From Dehalococcoidia bacterium (GTDB taxonomy: Bacteria; Chloroflexota; Dehalococcoidia; Tepidiformales; Tepidiformaceae), in assembly GCA_009839725.1 (NCBI GenBank), contig VXPF01000117.1, forward strand, positions 62,001 to 126,000: 64,000 nucleotides of DNA, given 5' to 3'. The notes beneath the pieces were generated by a model, which saw only the letters and a program-made list of their open reading frames with translations, did not search any database and was not told the DNA's origin. This document shows, one piece after another, positions 52,813 to 61,392 of the stretch (its first letter is position 1; each line of letters starts with the position of its first letter). A program made the translations under genes and the position numbers.

Positions 52813-54035
52813 CCGCAACTGCCGACCTGAATCCGTACAACGCCGACGTGATCGAGTGTCCGTACCCGATGTACGAGCGCATGCGCGAGCAGGGCGCGTA
52901 CTACCTCGAGTCGGCGGACGCCTGGATCGTGACGCGCTGGGAGGACGTGCAGTTCGTCCTGAAGCGGTCGGACCTGTTCTCGAACTTGCCCGGGGTTGAT
53001 CCGCACGGAGTCACCCCTGAGCAGGTGCAGATGGCCCGCGAGACGGGAGCGCTGCCGGCGAGCGATCCGCCCGAGCACACGCATTACCGGCGGCTTGCGG
53101 GCCCGTGGCTCTCGAAGCGCGGCATCGAGTCGTTCGAGCCGAACGTCTACCGCGTGATCGACGGGCTCATCGACCGCTTTATCGACGACGGCGAGGTGGA
53201 GCTGGCGAGCCAGTTCTCGACGCCGCTGACGGTGCTGGTGTTCGTCGAGCTGATGGGCATCCTCGACGAGGACATTCCGCAGGTGACGAGCTGGGTGAAC
53301 GACACGATCGAACTGATGGGCGCAGGCTTCGGGCTGGTGGAGCGGGAGCGAGTGGGGGAGCTGCTCGCGAGCGGCGAGGAGTTCCGGCGCTACCTGCTGA
53401 ACCTGGCCGAGGGCCGCCGCCGTGAGCCCCGGGACGACATGCTCACGGACCTCGTGACGGGGCCGCTGAAGGGCTTCGGCGGGCGCACGCTCCACGAGCA
53501 GGAGCTGCAGGGGATGCTCGTGACCCTCCTGATGGGCGGCACGGAGACGACCCTGAACATGGTCGACAGCGGCATGTGGCTGCTGCTGGAGCATCCGGAG
53601 ACGATGGCCCAGCTACGTGCGGACCAGTCGCTCATCGAGAACTTCGTGGAGGAGGCGCTGCGGATAGAGTCGCCGGTGCAGCAACTCTCGCGGCGGGCGG
53701 TGGTCGACACCAAGATCGGTGGGGTGGCCATACCGGCGGGCGCGCGCATCTCGGTGTTCTACGCGGCCGCCAACCGCGACCCCGAACACTGGGAGGCGCC
53801 CGAGGCGTTCGACATCCACCGCGAGGAAGCGAAGCGGCACGTGGGATTCGGGGCCGGTGTGCACTACTGCATCGGGGCGCCCCTGGCGCGGATGGAGGGG
53901 CGCATCGCCTTCGAGCGCCTGCTGACGCGCCTCAAGAACATCCGCTACAGCCCGGGCAAGAACGACTTCCGCCACGGCCCGAACCACGTCATCCGCGGCT
54001 TCCGGGAGCTGTGGCTGGAGTTCGACAGGGCGTAG
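52809..54035 (+). CDS. cytochrome P450
   Basis: Soluble bacterial P450, 408 residues. I-helix oxygen motif LLMGGTETTLNM, ExxR as EALR, PERF-like region with NRDPEHWEAPEAFDIHRE and heme-binding FGAGVHYCIGAPLARMEG near 350. No membrane anchor. Redox partners are not encoded nearby. Translationally coupled to the VOC gene. Likely hydroxylates a small hydrophobic compound; the substrate cannot be inferred. Confidence 0.95.
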   Translation: MTATADLNPYNADVIECPYPMYERMREQGAYYLESADAWIVTRWEDVQFVLKRSDLFSNLPGVDPHGVTPEQVQMARETGALPASDPPEHTHYRRLAGPWLSKRGIESFEPNVYRVIDGLIDRFIDDGEVELASQFSTPLTVLVFVELMGILDEDIPQVTSWVNDTIELMGAGFGLVERERVGELLASGEEFRRYLLNLAEGRRREPRDDMLTDLVTGPLKGFGGRTLHEQELQGMLVTLLMGGTETTLNMVDSGMWLLLEHPETMAQLRADQSLIENFVEEALRIESPVQQLSRRAVVDTKIGGVAIPAGARISVFYAAANRDPEHWEAPEAFDIHREEAKRHVGFGAGVHYCIGAPLARMEGRIAFERLLTRLKNIRYSPGKNDFRHGPNHVIRGFRELWLEFDRA

Positions 54036-54157
54036 GGACACACCGGCGGCGCCCGCCTCTCTCCTCGCTCGCCGCAGGTTCCGTAGGATGGCGGCCAGTC
54101 GGGCAGCGCTACACGTAAGGCATAGTCGCCGGTCGGGCCCCATCGCGGAGTCGACAG

Positions 54158-55888
54158 ATGGCCGAGAACATCCGGTACGAGCCGGAGGAGCAGTCTCCAC
54201 CCCTGACGACGCTGGCCGTGGGCGTCCAGGGCACGGCCCTGATCGTGTCGAACACGGTCATGATCGCGAGCATCTTCGCGGCCGCGTTCGACGACGACGG
54301 GAGCTACCTGGAGTGGGCGCTCTTCGCGGGCCTTGTCGTTGCCGGTGCGGTCGTCGCTCTGCAGGCAACCCGATTCGGGCGGCTGGGATCCGGGTACGTG
54401 CTGCTGATGGGCCCGGGCGTGCCCTTCCTGGCGGTGTGCGTGCTGGCCGTCCACGAGGGCGGTCTGGCGCTCATGTCGAGCCTCGTGGTCGCCTCATCGC
54501 TGGTCCAGTTCGCGGTGGGGGCCTGGCTCGCGCAGCTGCGCCGCCTGATCACTCCCGTCGTGGCGGGGGTGGCGTTCATGATGATCGCAGTCTCCGCCAT
54601 GCCCATCGCCCTGGGACGGCTCAACGATGTCCCGGCCGATGCCTCCCCGGGAGCGGGCGTGGCCGTGGCGGCGGTCACGCTGGGCGCGGCGGCGCTGCTG
54701 ATGCTGCGGGGCAGGGGGCTCTGGCGATTGTGGGCCCTGCCGATCGCCATTGTGGCGGGCTGCGCCGTCGCCGTACCGCTTGGTGTCTACGACGCGCAGC
54801 ATGCACTCGACACGCCGTGGTTCTACCTCCCGGACGGCTCGGCCTGGCCCGGCTTCGCCTCGATCTTCGACGAAGACTTCTGGGCGCTGCTGCTCGTGTT
54901 CCTCGTCGTGAGTGCGGTGGTCGCCGTCAGGGCCAGCAACGAGGGCGCGGTGATCCAGCAGGTCTCCCGGCGGACCCCCCGCACGATCGATTTCCGCAGC
55001 GTGCAGGGAACCCTGAATGCGGGGGGGATCGCGATCCTGCTCTCGGGAATCGCGGGCACGCCACCGACCATCATCTACCTGCCCACGACGATCTCGCTCA
55101 TCGACTTCACCGGCGTGGCCGCGCGGCGAGTGGCCGTGGTCATGGGAGCGATGGTTGTCGTGCTGGCCCTGCTTCCGAAGATCGTCGCGGTCTTGCACAC
55201 GGTCCCTCGCTCGGTGACGGGCGCCCTGCTGTTGATCATCATGGGGCTGTTCTTCGTCGAGGGAACGCGAAGCGTGTTCCGGGAGGGGCTCAGCCGGCAG
55301 CGGGCCTTCATCGTCGGCGTTTCCCTCTCGATCGCGGTCGGTTTGCAGAGCCAGAACATCCTCGCGGGCGTGATCGCCAGCCCGTGGGATGTGGCGCTGG
55401 GGAACGGCGTGGTGCTAGGCGTGTTCGTTGCGGTCCTGCTGACCCTGGTTCTGGACGTGACCGGATCTCGTCGCAGGCGCCTCGAGACGGAGTTGGACGA
55501 CTCTGCCTTCCCCAAGGTCGAGGCGTTTCTCCGCGAACTCGGCGCGGGTGCAGGGTGGGGCGAGGCCGCGAGGGACCGGCTCTGCGCGGCGGGCGAAGAG
55601 ACCGTGTCGGCGATGCTGCAGCTACGCGACGACTACGAGTCCGAGAAGCCTCCGCGACTCGTCGTGCTCGCGCGTCCGGCAACGGAGGCGGTCGAGCTGG
55701 AATTCCTGGCGGTGTTCTCGGAGGAGAACATCGAGGACCGTCTCGCCTACCTCAGTGAGCAGGCCGAGGAGCCAGACGTGAGCGACATCTCGTTCCGCCT
55801 GCTGCGGCACTACGCCTCCTCCGTCCGCCACCGCAAGTACCACGGCCTCGACATCGTCACGGTCGAGGTCGAGGGCTCCCGGCAATGA
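54158..55888 (+). CDS. NCS2-type (xanthine/uracil) permease with C-terminal cytosolic domain
   Basis: 576 residues. Residues 15-440 form about 12-14 hydrophobic segments with the nucleobase-ascorbate pattern, including GVAFMMIAVSA, NEGAVIQQVSRRTPRTIDFRSVQGTLNAGGIAILLSGIAGTPPTIIY and SRSVTGALLLI-like helix 10. The last 125 residues (after SRRRRLETEL) are soluble: a helix with DRLCAAGEETVSAMLQL, then PRLVVLARPATEAVELEFLAVFSEENIEDR. That end resembles a degenerate RsbW/HATPase-like fold. Transports purines or pyrimidines in all likelihood; the tail may regulate it. Confidence 0.82.
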   Translation: MAENIRYEPEEQSPPLTTLAVGVQGTALIVSNTVMIASIFAAAFDDDGSYLEWALFAGLVVAGAVVALQATRFGRLGSGYVLLMGPGVPFLAVCVLAVHEGGLALMSSLVVASSLVQFAVGAWLAQLRRLITPVVAGVAFMMIAVSAMPIALGRLNDVPADASPGAGVAVAAVTLGAAALLMLRGRGLWRLWALPIAIVAGCAVAVPLGVYDAQHALDTPWFYLPDGSAWPGFASIFDEDFWALLLVFLVVSAVVAVRASNEGAVIQQVSRRTPRTIDFRSVQGTLNAGGIAILLSGIAGTPPTIIYLPTTISLIDFTGVAARRVAVVMGAMVVVLALLPKIVAVLHTVPRSVTGALLLIIMGLFFVEGTRSVFREGLSRQRAFIVGVSLSIAVGLQSQNILAGVIASPWDVALGNGVVLGVFVAVLLTLVLDVTGSRRRRLETELDDSAFPKVEAFLRELGAGAGWGEAARDRLCAAGEETVSAMLQLRDDYESEKPPRLVVLARPATEAVELEFLAVFSEENIEDRLAYLSEQAEEPDVSDISFRLLRHYASSVRHRKYHGLDIVTVEVEGSRQ

Positions 55889-55958
55889 GTCCGCCTTCGT
55901 GGGAGCGTGGCAGAATGCGCGCGCTGGCCTACGGGTTCTGAATAGAGGAGTCACTCAC

Positions 55959-56264
55959 ATGAACGGCTACATGATCATCAACACCGAGGTGTTCGACCCG
56001 GACGTCTTCGCCGAATTCCGCCCGAAGATCGCAGAAGCCATGCAGGCGCATGGGGGAAGGTTCCTGGTGCGCGGCGGCACGGTCGACGTCACCGAGGGGG
56101 ACTGGGAGTTTCAGCGCGTCGTGATCATGGAGTTCGACAGCTTCGAGCGCGCACGCGGCTTTGTGCGGTCGCCGGAGTACACGGCGCTCCAGGGCCTTCG
56201 CGATCGGTGCATGCACTCGAAGACGATGGTGGTCGAGGGGTACAACCCGGACGCCGACTCCTGA
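55959..56264 (+). CDS. DUF1330 family small protein
   Basis: 101 residues from ATG 55959 (GAGGAG upstream). Ferredoxin-like dimeric alpha-beta barrel: MIINTEVFDPDVFAEFRPKIAEAMQAHGGRFLVRGG, VVIMEFDSFERARGFVRSPEYTAL and a C-terminal MVVEGY strand match DUF1330 proteins, which are of unknown role. Located 70 bases after the permease, possibly in the same transcript. Confidence 0.88.
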   Translation: MNGYMIINTEVFDPDVFAEFRPKIAEAMQAHGGRFLVRGGTVDVTEGDWEFQRVVIMEFDSFERARGFVRSPEYTALQGLRDRCMHSKTMVVEGYNPDADS

Positions 56265-56320
56265 TAGAGGTCTAGCGTGGTCGGCGCCAGCAGGGCACAG
56301 GTCGAGGCGGCGACATCAAC

Positions 56321-56348
56321 CTTGCCAAGGCTTGCCAAGCTGGCTAGC
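56321..56348 (+). promoter_or_regulatory. CTTGCCAAG repeats upstream of parD (putative operator)
   Basis: Two exact copies of CTTGCCAAG, each semi-palindromic, occur 10 bases apart at 56321 and 56331, followed by a third degenerate copy CTGGCTAG. One-turn spacing beside the parD start fits cooperative binding of ribbon-helix-helix dimers. Confidence 0.55.
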
Positions 56349-56356
56349 GTTACAGC

Positions 56357-56596
56357 ATGAGCACGATGAATGTCTCGCTGCCCGAGTCCCTCAAGGCCTT
56401 TGTGGACGAGCAGGTCAGCGCCCGCGGTTACGGCTCGACGAGCGAGTATGTGCGCGAGCTGATCCGGAAGGAACAAGACATCCAGCACCTGCGCGACCTG
56501 CTCCTCGAAGGGGCCGCATCGCCCGTGGCGGGTGTTGCCGACAAGGCCTTTTTCCAGAGTCTCCGTGAAGAGGTACGGGAAGCCACGCAAGAGTGA
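56357..56596 (+). CDS. parD: ParD-type antitoxin
   Basis: 79 residues. N-terminal ribbon-helix-helix MSTMNVSLPESLKAFVDEQVSARGYGSTSEYVRELIRKEQ is the ParD/CopG hallmark. The C-terminal half (LRDLLLEGAASP...FFQSLREEVREA) binds the toxin. Stop overlaps the toxin start (GTGA). Tandem operator-like repeats lie ten bases upstream. Confidence 0.93.
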   Translation: MSTMNVSLPESLKAFVDEQVSARGYGSTSEYVRELIRKEQDIQHLRDLLLEGAASPVAGVADKAFFQSLREEVREATQE

Positions 56597-56913
56597 GCCC
56601 GAAGCCTGTCGTCTACCGTCAACGGGCGAGACGCGACATCGATGAGGCCAGGGAGCGCTACCTGTCCGAAGCCTCGGCAGCGGTCGCCCTGAGATTCGTT
56701 GACGCCCTTGAACTCGCCTTCGAACGCATGGGGGAGCACCCTTCCAGCGGTTCGCCACGGTACGCGAGCGTTCTGGGCATCGCGGGCCTGCGGTCCTGGA
56801 ACGTGACAGGGTTCCCCTACCTGGTCTTCGCCGTCGAGGAGGAGGACGTCGTCAACGTCTGGAGGGTCCTGCACACGTCAAGCGATATCGCCGCCTGGCT
56901 GCAGGAGCCGTAA
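56593..56913 (+). CDS. parE: ParE/RelE-superfamily toxin
   Basis: 106 residues from GTG 56593. Typical: VYRQRARRDIDEARERYLSEASAAVALRFVDALELAFERMGEHPSSGSPRY followed by the C-terminal strands RSWNVTGFPYLVFAVEEEDVVNVWRVLHTSSD. ParE members inhibit gyrase; RelE relatives cleave mRNA. The absence of an obvious RelE catalytic set and the partner type favour ParE. Coupled to parD. Confidence 0.92.
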   Translation: MSPKPVVYRQRARRDIDEARERYLSEASAAVALRFVDALELAFERMGEHPSSGSPRYASVLGIAGLRSWNVTGFPYLVFAVEEEDVVNVWRVLHTSSDIAAWLQEP

Positions 56914-56943
56914 GTCGACTGAGCGCTGGGGGCTGCGCTCGCC

Positions 56944-58239
56944 TTACACCACCGCCAGCGCGTCGACCGCCGTGCCGCGGAGGGCGAAGGGGCCGGCGTG
57001 GTCGATGCGCACCTCGACGAGGGCGCCGGGGCGGGCAGGGGCGTCCAGGTGGACGAGCTTGCCGGTGCGAGTGCGGCCGTAGTGCTGCCCCTTCTTGCTG
57101 ACACCCTCGACGAGGATCTCCTGCGTCGTGCCGAGCAGGGATTCGTTGATCTCGCGGGAGATGCGCTCCTCGATCGCGTTGACACGCTGCAGCCGCTCGG
57201 ACTTGACCTCGGCGGGAACGTCGTCGGGCATCTTGCGGTAGGCGATCGTGCCGGGCCGGGGGGAGTAGGCGGCGGAGTGAACCTTATCGAAGCGCAAATC
57301 CTCGAGTAGCTCCAGCGTCTCCTCGAAGTCGTCCTCGGTCTCGCCGGGGTAGCCGACGATGACGTCGGTGGTGATGCCGGCATCGGGCATGAGGGCGCGT
57401 ACCTCGTCCACCTTCTCCAGGTACTCGGCCTTCGTGTAGCCGCGCCTCATCGACTCGAGGACGGCGTCGCTGCCGGCCTGGACGGGCAGGGAGAAGCACT
57501 CCATGACCTTCGGCAGCTCGGCAACAGCTTCAAGGATGCGCGGGGTCATGTCCTTGGGGTAGGAGGTGAGGAAGCGGATGCGGGCGAGCCGCTCGATGGC
57601 GGAAAGCTCCCGCATGAGGTCCCCGAGGTCGGGGGCGCCGTCGAGGTCATGGCCGTAGGCCTCGACGGTCTGGCCGAGCAGGGTCACCTCGCGCACGTCG
57701 TTGGCAGCGAGGTAGGCGACCTCGCGCACGACCTCGTCGACCGGGCGGCTACGCTCGCGGCCGCGGCGGTAAGGAACGATGCAGTAGGTGCAGAACTTGT
57801 CGCAGCCGTGGACGACGGGCACGTAGGCGGTGGGGCCGTCGGGCACGGCGAAGGTCGAGGGCCAAAACTCGCCGCCGAGGTCCTCGGCGGGCTCCTCGAC
57901 GAGCGCCATGATGGGCTCGAACTGCTGCGGGCGGGCGAAGACGTCGACGAAGGGGAAGCGCTTCTCGAGGTCGGTCGTGCGGAGGCCGACCATGCAGCCC
58001 ATGACGGCGACCTTGAGGTCGGGGCGCTCCTCCTTGACGAGGCGCACGCGGCCAAGCAGGGAGTAGGCGCGATCCTCGGCGTGCTGGCGGACGCTGCAGG
58101 TGTTGATCACGACGATGTCGGCGTCGCCGGCCTCGGGAACGGGCTCCATGCCGAGGCGCGTGAAGCCGGCGGCAAGCTTCTCGCTATCCGCGACGTTCAT
58201 CTGGCAGCCGACGGTCCAGAGAAAGTAGCGCTCGGTCAT
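56944..58239 (-). CDS. miaB: tRNA-2-methylthio-N6-isopentenyladenosine synthase
   Basis: Radical-SAM methylthiotransferase acting on A37 of tRNAs. 431 residues: N-terminal cluster cysteines in TVGCQMN, INTCSVRQHAEDRAY and MGCMVG; radical SAM CDKFCTYCIVP; VTLLGQTVEAYG; and a C-terminal TRAM domain (ILVEGVSKKGQHYGRTRTGKLVHL). CQMN and the length fit MiaB rather than MtaB or RimO. It precedes tRNA-Ser, one possible substrate class, by chance or not. Confidence 0.95.
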   Translation of the reverse strand: MTERYFLWTVGCQMNVADSEKLAAGFTRLGMEPVPEAGDADIVVINTCSVRQHAEDRAYSLLGRVRLVKEERPDLKVAVMGCMVGLRTTDLEKRFPFVDVFARPQQFEPIMALVEEPAEDLGGEFWPSTFAVPDGPTAYVPVVHGCDKFCTYCIVPYRRGRERSRPVDEVVREVAYLAANDVREVTLLGQTVEAYGHDLDGAPDLGDLMRELSAIERLARIRFLTSYPKDMTPRILEAVAELPKVMECFSLPVQAGSDAVLESMRRGYTKAEYLEKVDEVRALMPDAGITTDVIVGYPGETEDDFEETLELLEDLRFDKVHSAAYSPRPGTIAYRKMPDDVPAEVKSERLQRVNAIEERISREINESLLGTTQEILVEGVSKKGQHYGRTRTGKLVHLDAPARPGALVEVRIDHAGPFALRGTAVDALAVV

Positions 58240-58260
58240 TCGTTGCTCTCGGGTCGCGAG

Positions 58261-58352
58261 TGGCGGAGGGGGAGGGATTCGAACCCTCGACCGACGTTTC
58301 CACCGGTAAGCGCTTAGCAGGCGCCCGCACTAGGCCACTATGCGACCCCTCC
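58261..58352 (-). tRNA. tRNA-Ser (GCT)
   Basis: Minus strand GGAGGGG pairs with CCCCTCC before G-CCA (encoded). Anticodon arm GCGCC TGCTAAG CGC places GCT in the loop. A long variable arm (TACCGGTGGAAACGTCGGT) and T-arm GGTTCGAATCC fit a class II tRNA of 92 nt. Confidence 0.96.
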
Positions 58353-58429
58353 GCAGGCATTGTAGGCACGGGATCGCTTGCGCCACATCCGGCCCGGTTT
58401 CGTTTGCCGGCACGTCCTACACTCTCCCT

Positions 58430-59038
58430 ATGGCACCCGCAGTGGTCGTGGTCATCTTCACCGTGCTGGAGGGACGACTCTCCGTGCTCCTGATCGAGCG
58501 CGCGGCGGAACCCTGCCAGGGGGAGTGGGCACTGCCGGGGGGCCTGCTTCAGGCGAACGAGACGCTCGACGGGGCAGCCAGCCGCAAGCTCCAGGACGAG
58601 ACGGGCCTCACGGACGTGTTCCTCGAACAGCTCTACAGCTTCGACGCGACGGACGAGGGGAACGCGGGGATCGTCGTGGCGTACTTCGCGCTGCTGCCCG
58701 CAGCGCAGGCGCGGCTGCGGCGGGAGCTGGAGTGGCGTCCCGCCTGGCACGCGCTGCGCGACCTGGAGTCCCTGGCGTTCGAGAACGAGCGCATCCTCGA
58801 ATACGCGCGCGAGCGGCTGCGGAACAAGCTCGCCTACACGAACGTGGCCTACAGCTTCCTGCCCCGCCGCTTCACGCTGCGGGAGCTGCAGGGCGTCTAC
58901 GAGGCGATCCTCGAGGAGCCGGTGGACAAGCGGAACTTCCGCAGGCGGATGGTCGGGCTGGGCATCGTCCGGGCGACGAACGAGACCCGCAAGGAAGGCG
59001 CCCACCGCCCCGCCCGCCTCTACGAGTTTTCTTCCTGA
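58430..59038 (+). CDS. Nudix-domain transcriptional regulator (NrtR-like)
   Basis: 202 residues from ATG 58430. N-terminal Nudix fold (APAVVVVIFTVLEGRLSVLLIERA...GEWALPGGLL) with a degenerate Nudix box, GGLLQANETLDGAASRKLQDETGL, where the R-E-x-x-E-E core reads R-K-L-Q-D-E. The C-terminal part (YSFLPRRFTLRELQGVYEAILEEPVDKRNFRRRM) is the winged helix typical of NrtR regulators, which sense ADP-ribose and control NAD metabolism. No NAD gene is adjacent. No ribosome site is evident; leaderless start possible. Confidence 0.88.
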   Translation: MAPAVVVVIFTVLEGRLSVLLIERAAEPCQGEWALPGGLLQANETLDGAASRKLQDETGLTDVFLEQLYSFDATDEGNAGIVVAYFALLPAAQARLRRELEWRPAWHALRDLESLAFENERILEYARERLRNKLAYTNVAYSFLPRRFTLRELQGVYEAILEEPVDKRNFRRRMVGLGIVRATNETRKEGAHRPARLYEFSS

Positions 59039-59105
59039 AGCCGGCAGCCTTCGAGCCAGCGCACGGGAGGCGTGGAGAACAGGAGGCGACCGCGGCTGCT
59101 GGGCG

Positions 59106-60200
59106 TTACAAGGGCGGTGACCACTCGTCGCGGAGCGCTTCGTAGAACACGTCGTCGACGCGGGAGCCGCGGTGGAAGCGGTTCTGGCGGGCGACTCCGG
59201 TGCGGGTCATGCCGACCTTCTCCATGACTCGCCAGGAGGCAGCGTTGCGGACGTCGGTCGAAGTCTGGATGCGGGCCAGGTCAGCCTTCCCAAAGCCAAA
59301 AGCGAGCACCGCGGTCGCGGCCTGGGTCATCAACCCCCGGCCCCAGAGGGACCGCGTGAGGCTGTACCCCATCTCGGCAGAACCGGGGCGGTAGACGGTG
59401 AGGCTGATACCGCCGACCACGCGGCTCCCGTGGACGATGGCCCAGACCGGCGCCTTGTCGGGATCGGCGAGGACCGCCCGGGCCACGTCGGCTTCGGCGC
59501 TGCGACGGGTGTAGGGCTCGGGCACGTCCAGGTAGCGGGCCCACTCGGGGTCCTTCCCGTATTCGAAGACTGCGTCGACATCAGACATGCGGTAGGGGCG
59601 GAGGAGGAGACGGTCGGTGCCGAGCTCGGGTGACCCTTCCTCGGCGGACGCTGCCGCCGTGCGCTCGTCTGGCGGTAGCGAGTCGTCCCGGACTAGCGAG
59701 TAGAGGACGTCGTCGACGTACTCACCGCGAATCATGCGGCGACGGCGCAGGATGCCCTCTCGCTGCATCCCAAGCTTCTCCATGACGCGCCAGGAGGCCT
59801 CGTTGTCGACGACTGCATAGGCGTAGATCCGGGCCAGTCCGAGCGCCTGGAATCCGTGCTCGATGACAGCGGCTACGCCCTCTGTCGCAAGCCCCTTTCC
59901 CCAGAGAGGCCGAGCGATGCCGCAGCCGATTTCGGCCGCGCCGGCCGAGGGCATGAGGTTGAGGAACCCTGAGACGTGAGCCTCGTGGACAATCGCCCAC
60001 CTCAGCTTCCCTCCCACGTCGGGGAGGACCGCACCAGCAACAAATTCTTCCGCGTCGCGTCGGGAGAAGGGCACAGGAACCTCGATGTAGCGTCCCCACT
60101 CCGGGTCGGAGGAGAACGAGAACACGTCGTCGACATCGTCCGCGCGGAAGGGGCGCAACAGGAGGCGCTCGGTGCGGATCTCGGGCGGGCGTTCGGTCAC
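59106..60200 (-). CDS. double GNAT-domain acetyltransferase (RimJ/RimL type), copy 1
   Basis: From GTG 60200, seven bases after the upstream copy's stop; 364 residues. Two full GNAT domains in tandem: the first opens EIRTERLLLRPFRADDVDDV and has the acetyl-CoA loop RPLWGKGLATEG and ASWRVMEKLGM; the second opens ELGTDRLLLRPYRMSDVDAV, with RSLWGRGLMTQA and ASWRVMEKVGM. Such proteins acetylate protein N-termini or antibiotics/metabolites. Similarity to the neighbour indicates duplication of a double-domain gene. Confidence 0.9.
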   Translation of the reverse strand: MTERPPEIRTERLLLRPFRADDVDDVFSFSSDPEWGRYIEVPVPFSRRDAEEFVAGAVLPDVGGKLRWAIVHEAHVSGFLNLMPSAGAAEIGCGIARPLWGKGLATEGVAAVIEHGFQALGLARIYAYAVVDNEASWRVMEKLGMQREGILRRRRMIRGEYVDDVLYSLVRDDSLPPDERTAAASAEEGSPELGTDRLLLRPYRMSDVDAVFEYGKDPEWARYLDVPEPYTRRSAEADVARAVLADPDKAPVWAIVHGSRVVGGISLTVYRPGSAEMGYSLTRSLWGRGLMTQAATAVLAFGFGKADLARIQTSTDVRNAASWRVMEKVGMTRTGVARQNRFHRGSRVDDVFYEALRDEWSPPL

Positions 60201-60207
60201 GGCTGCA

Positions 60208-61329
60208 TCACCCGCCGGTCTCCGACGGCGACCACTCCTCGCGGAGGATGGAATAGAACGCATCGTCCACGTACTCGCCGCGGATTCGGCGGTGGCGGCG
60301 CAGGACGCCTTCCTGCTTCATGCCCAGCTTCTCCATGACGCGCCGGGAGGCGGCGTTGGCGGAGACGGCATAGCCGAAGATTCGCACGAGGCCCATCGAC
60401 TCAAAGCCATGGGCGAGGACCGCCTCCGCGGCCTCCGTCACCAGGCCCCGGCCCCAGAGCGGCCAGGCGAGGGCGAAGCCCAGCTCGGCTACTCCCACGG
60501 GCCCAGGAGTAAGGTCAACGTTCCCCGCTACGCGCCCCTCGTGGACAAGCGCCCACCGCAGGTTCTCCTCCGGGTCGGTGAGGACGAGGCGGGCCACGAA
60601 TTCCTCGGCATCGCGCGGGGTGTAGGGAGCGGGAACCTGGATGTAGCGGCCCCACTCCGGGTCTGAGGCGTTGGCGAACACGTCGTCGACATCAGCCATG
60701 CAGAAGGGGCGGAGGAGGAGGCGGTCGGTGCGGAGCTCGGGCGGGGCTTCGGGAGCGGGTTCCGCATCCGATGGCGGTTCCGGCGGCGGCCAGTCGCCAC
60801 CGACAATGGCGTAGAGCACGTCGTCGATGGATTCGCCACGGATGGCGCCGTTGCTGCGCAACACGCCCTCCCGCTTCATGCCGGCCTTCTCCATGACCCG
60901 CCAGGAGCCCTTGTTTCGCGAGGCGGCATAGGCCTGGATGCGGACGATGCCCATCGATTCGAAGGCGTGCCCGATGACGGCTCGCACCGCCTCGGTCATG
61001 AACCCCTGGCCCCAGAGGCGCTGGGCGATGCTGTAGCCCATCTCCGCGAGGCCGGGGCGGCGAATCCTCAGGTCGATGCCTCCGCAGACGCGCCCTTCGT
61101 GGACGATGGCCCACATCGGGTTCTTCTCGGGGTCCGCGAGGATGGCCCTCGCGACGAACTCCTCGGCCATGCCGCGGGTGTAGGGCTCAGGCAGCCCGAG
61201 GTAGCGGTTCCACTCCGGGTCGGTGGCGTAGGCGAATACGTCATCGACATCGCCGTAGCGAAAGGGGCGGAGGAGGAGGCGTTCGGTACGGAGTTCGGGG
61301 AGGTCTTCCATCGATTGAGTATTCGGCAT
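60208..61329 (-). CDS. double GNAT-domain acetyltransferase (RimJ/RimL type), copy 2
   Basis: 373 residues. First domain ELRTERLLLRPFRYGDVDDVFAYATDPEW, QRLWGQGFMTEA, GSWRVMEKAGM; second domain ELRTDRLLLRPFCMADVDDVFANASDPEW, WPLWGRGLVTEA, ASRRVMEKLGM. The four domains of the two genes are alike in core motifs, and each ends with a (R)G-x-x-(V/I)DD-V-x-Y segment. ATG 61311 is an alternative start. Probably co-transcribed with copy 1. Confidence 0.9.
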   Translation of the reverse strand: MPNTQSMEDLPELRTERLLLRPFRYGDVDDVFAYATDPEWNRYLGLPEPYTRGMAEEFVARAILADPEKNPMWAIVHEGRVCGGIDLRIRRPGLAEMGYSIAQRLWGQGFMTEAVRAVIGHAFESMGIVRIQAYAASRNKGSWRVMEKAGMKREGVLRSNGAIRGESIDDVLYAIVGGDWPPPEPPSDAEPAPEAPPELRTDRLLLRPFCMADVDDVFANASDPEWGRYIQVPAPYTPRDAEEFVARLVLTDPEENLRWALVHEGRVAGNVDLTPGPVGVAELGFALAWPLWGRGLVTEAAEAVLAHGFESMGLVRIFGYAVSANAASRRVMEKLGMKQEGVLRRHRRIRGEYVDDAFYSILREEWSPSETGG

Positions 61330-61392
61330 CCCCGGGCTTTACGCGAGGATAGGGCGACCCTGCTGTATTCTTGAGGGTGAGGCTCGCCGGCC

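Larger units (their letters stand above)
59106..61329 (-). repeat. four-fold tandem GNAT domain coding repeat
   Basis: Four homologous units of about 530-560 bp lie head to tail across the two GNAT genes. Short near-identical DNA words recur in each, such as CTCCATGACGCGCC and GGCCCCAGAG. The pattern implies domain duplication within a gene and then duplication of the gene. Confidence 0.75.

Noticed and set aside
59106-61329. GNAT repeat block as a mobile or CRISPR-like repeat
   Set aside because: The repetition is protein domain duplication with open frames, not short identical repeats with spacers.
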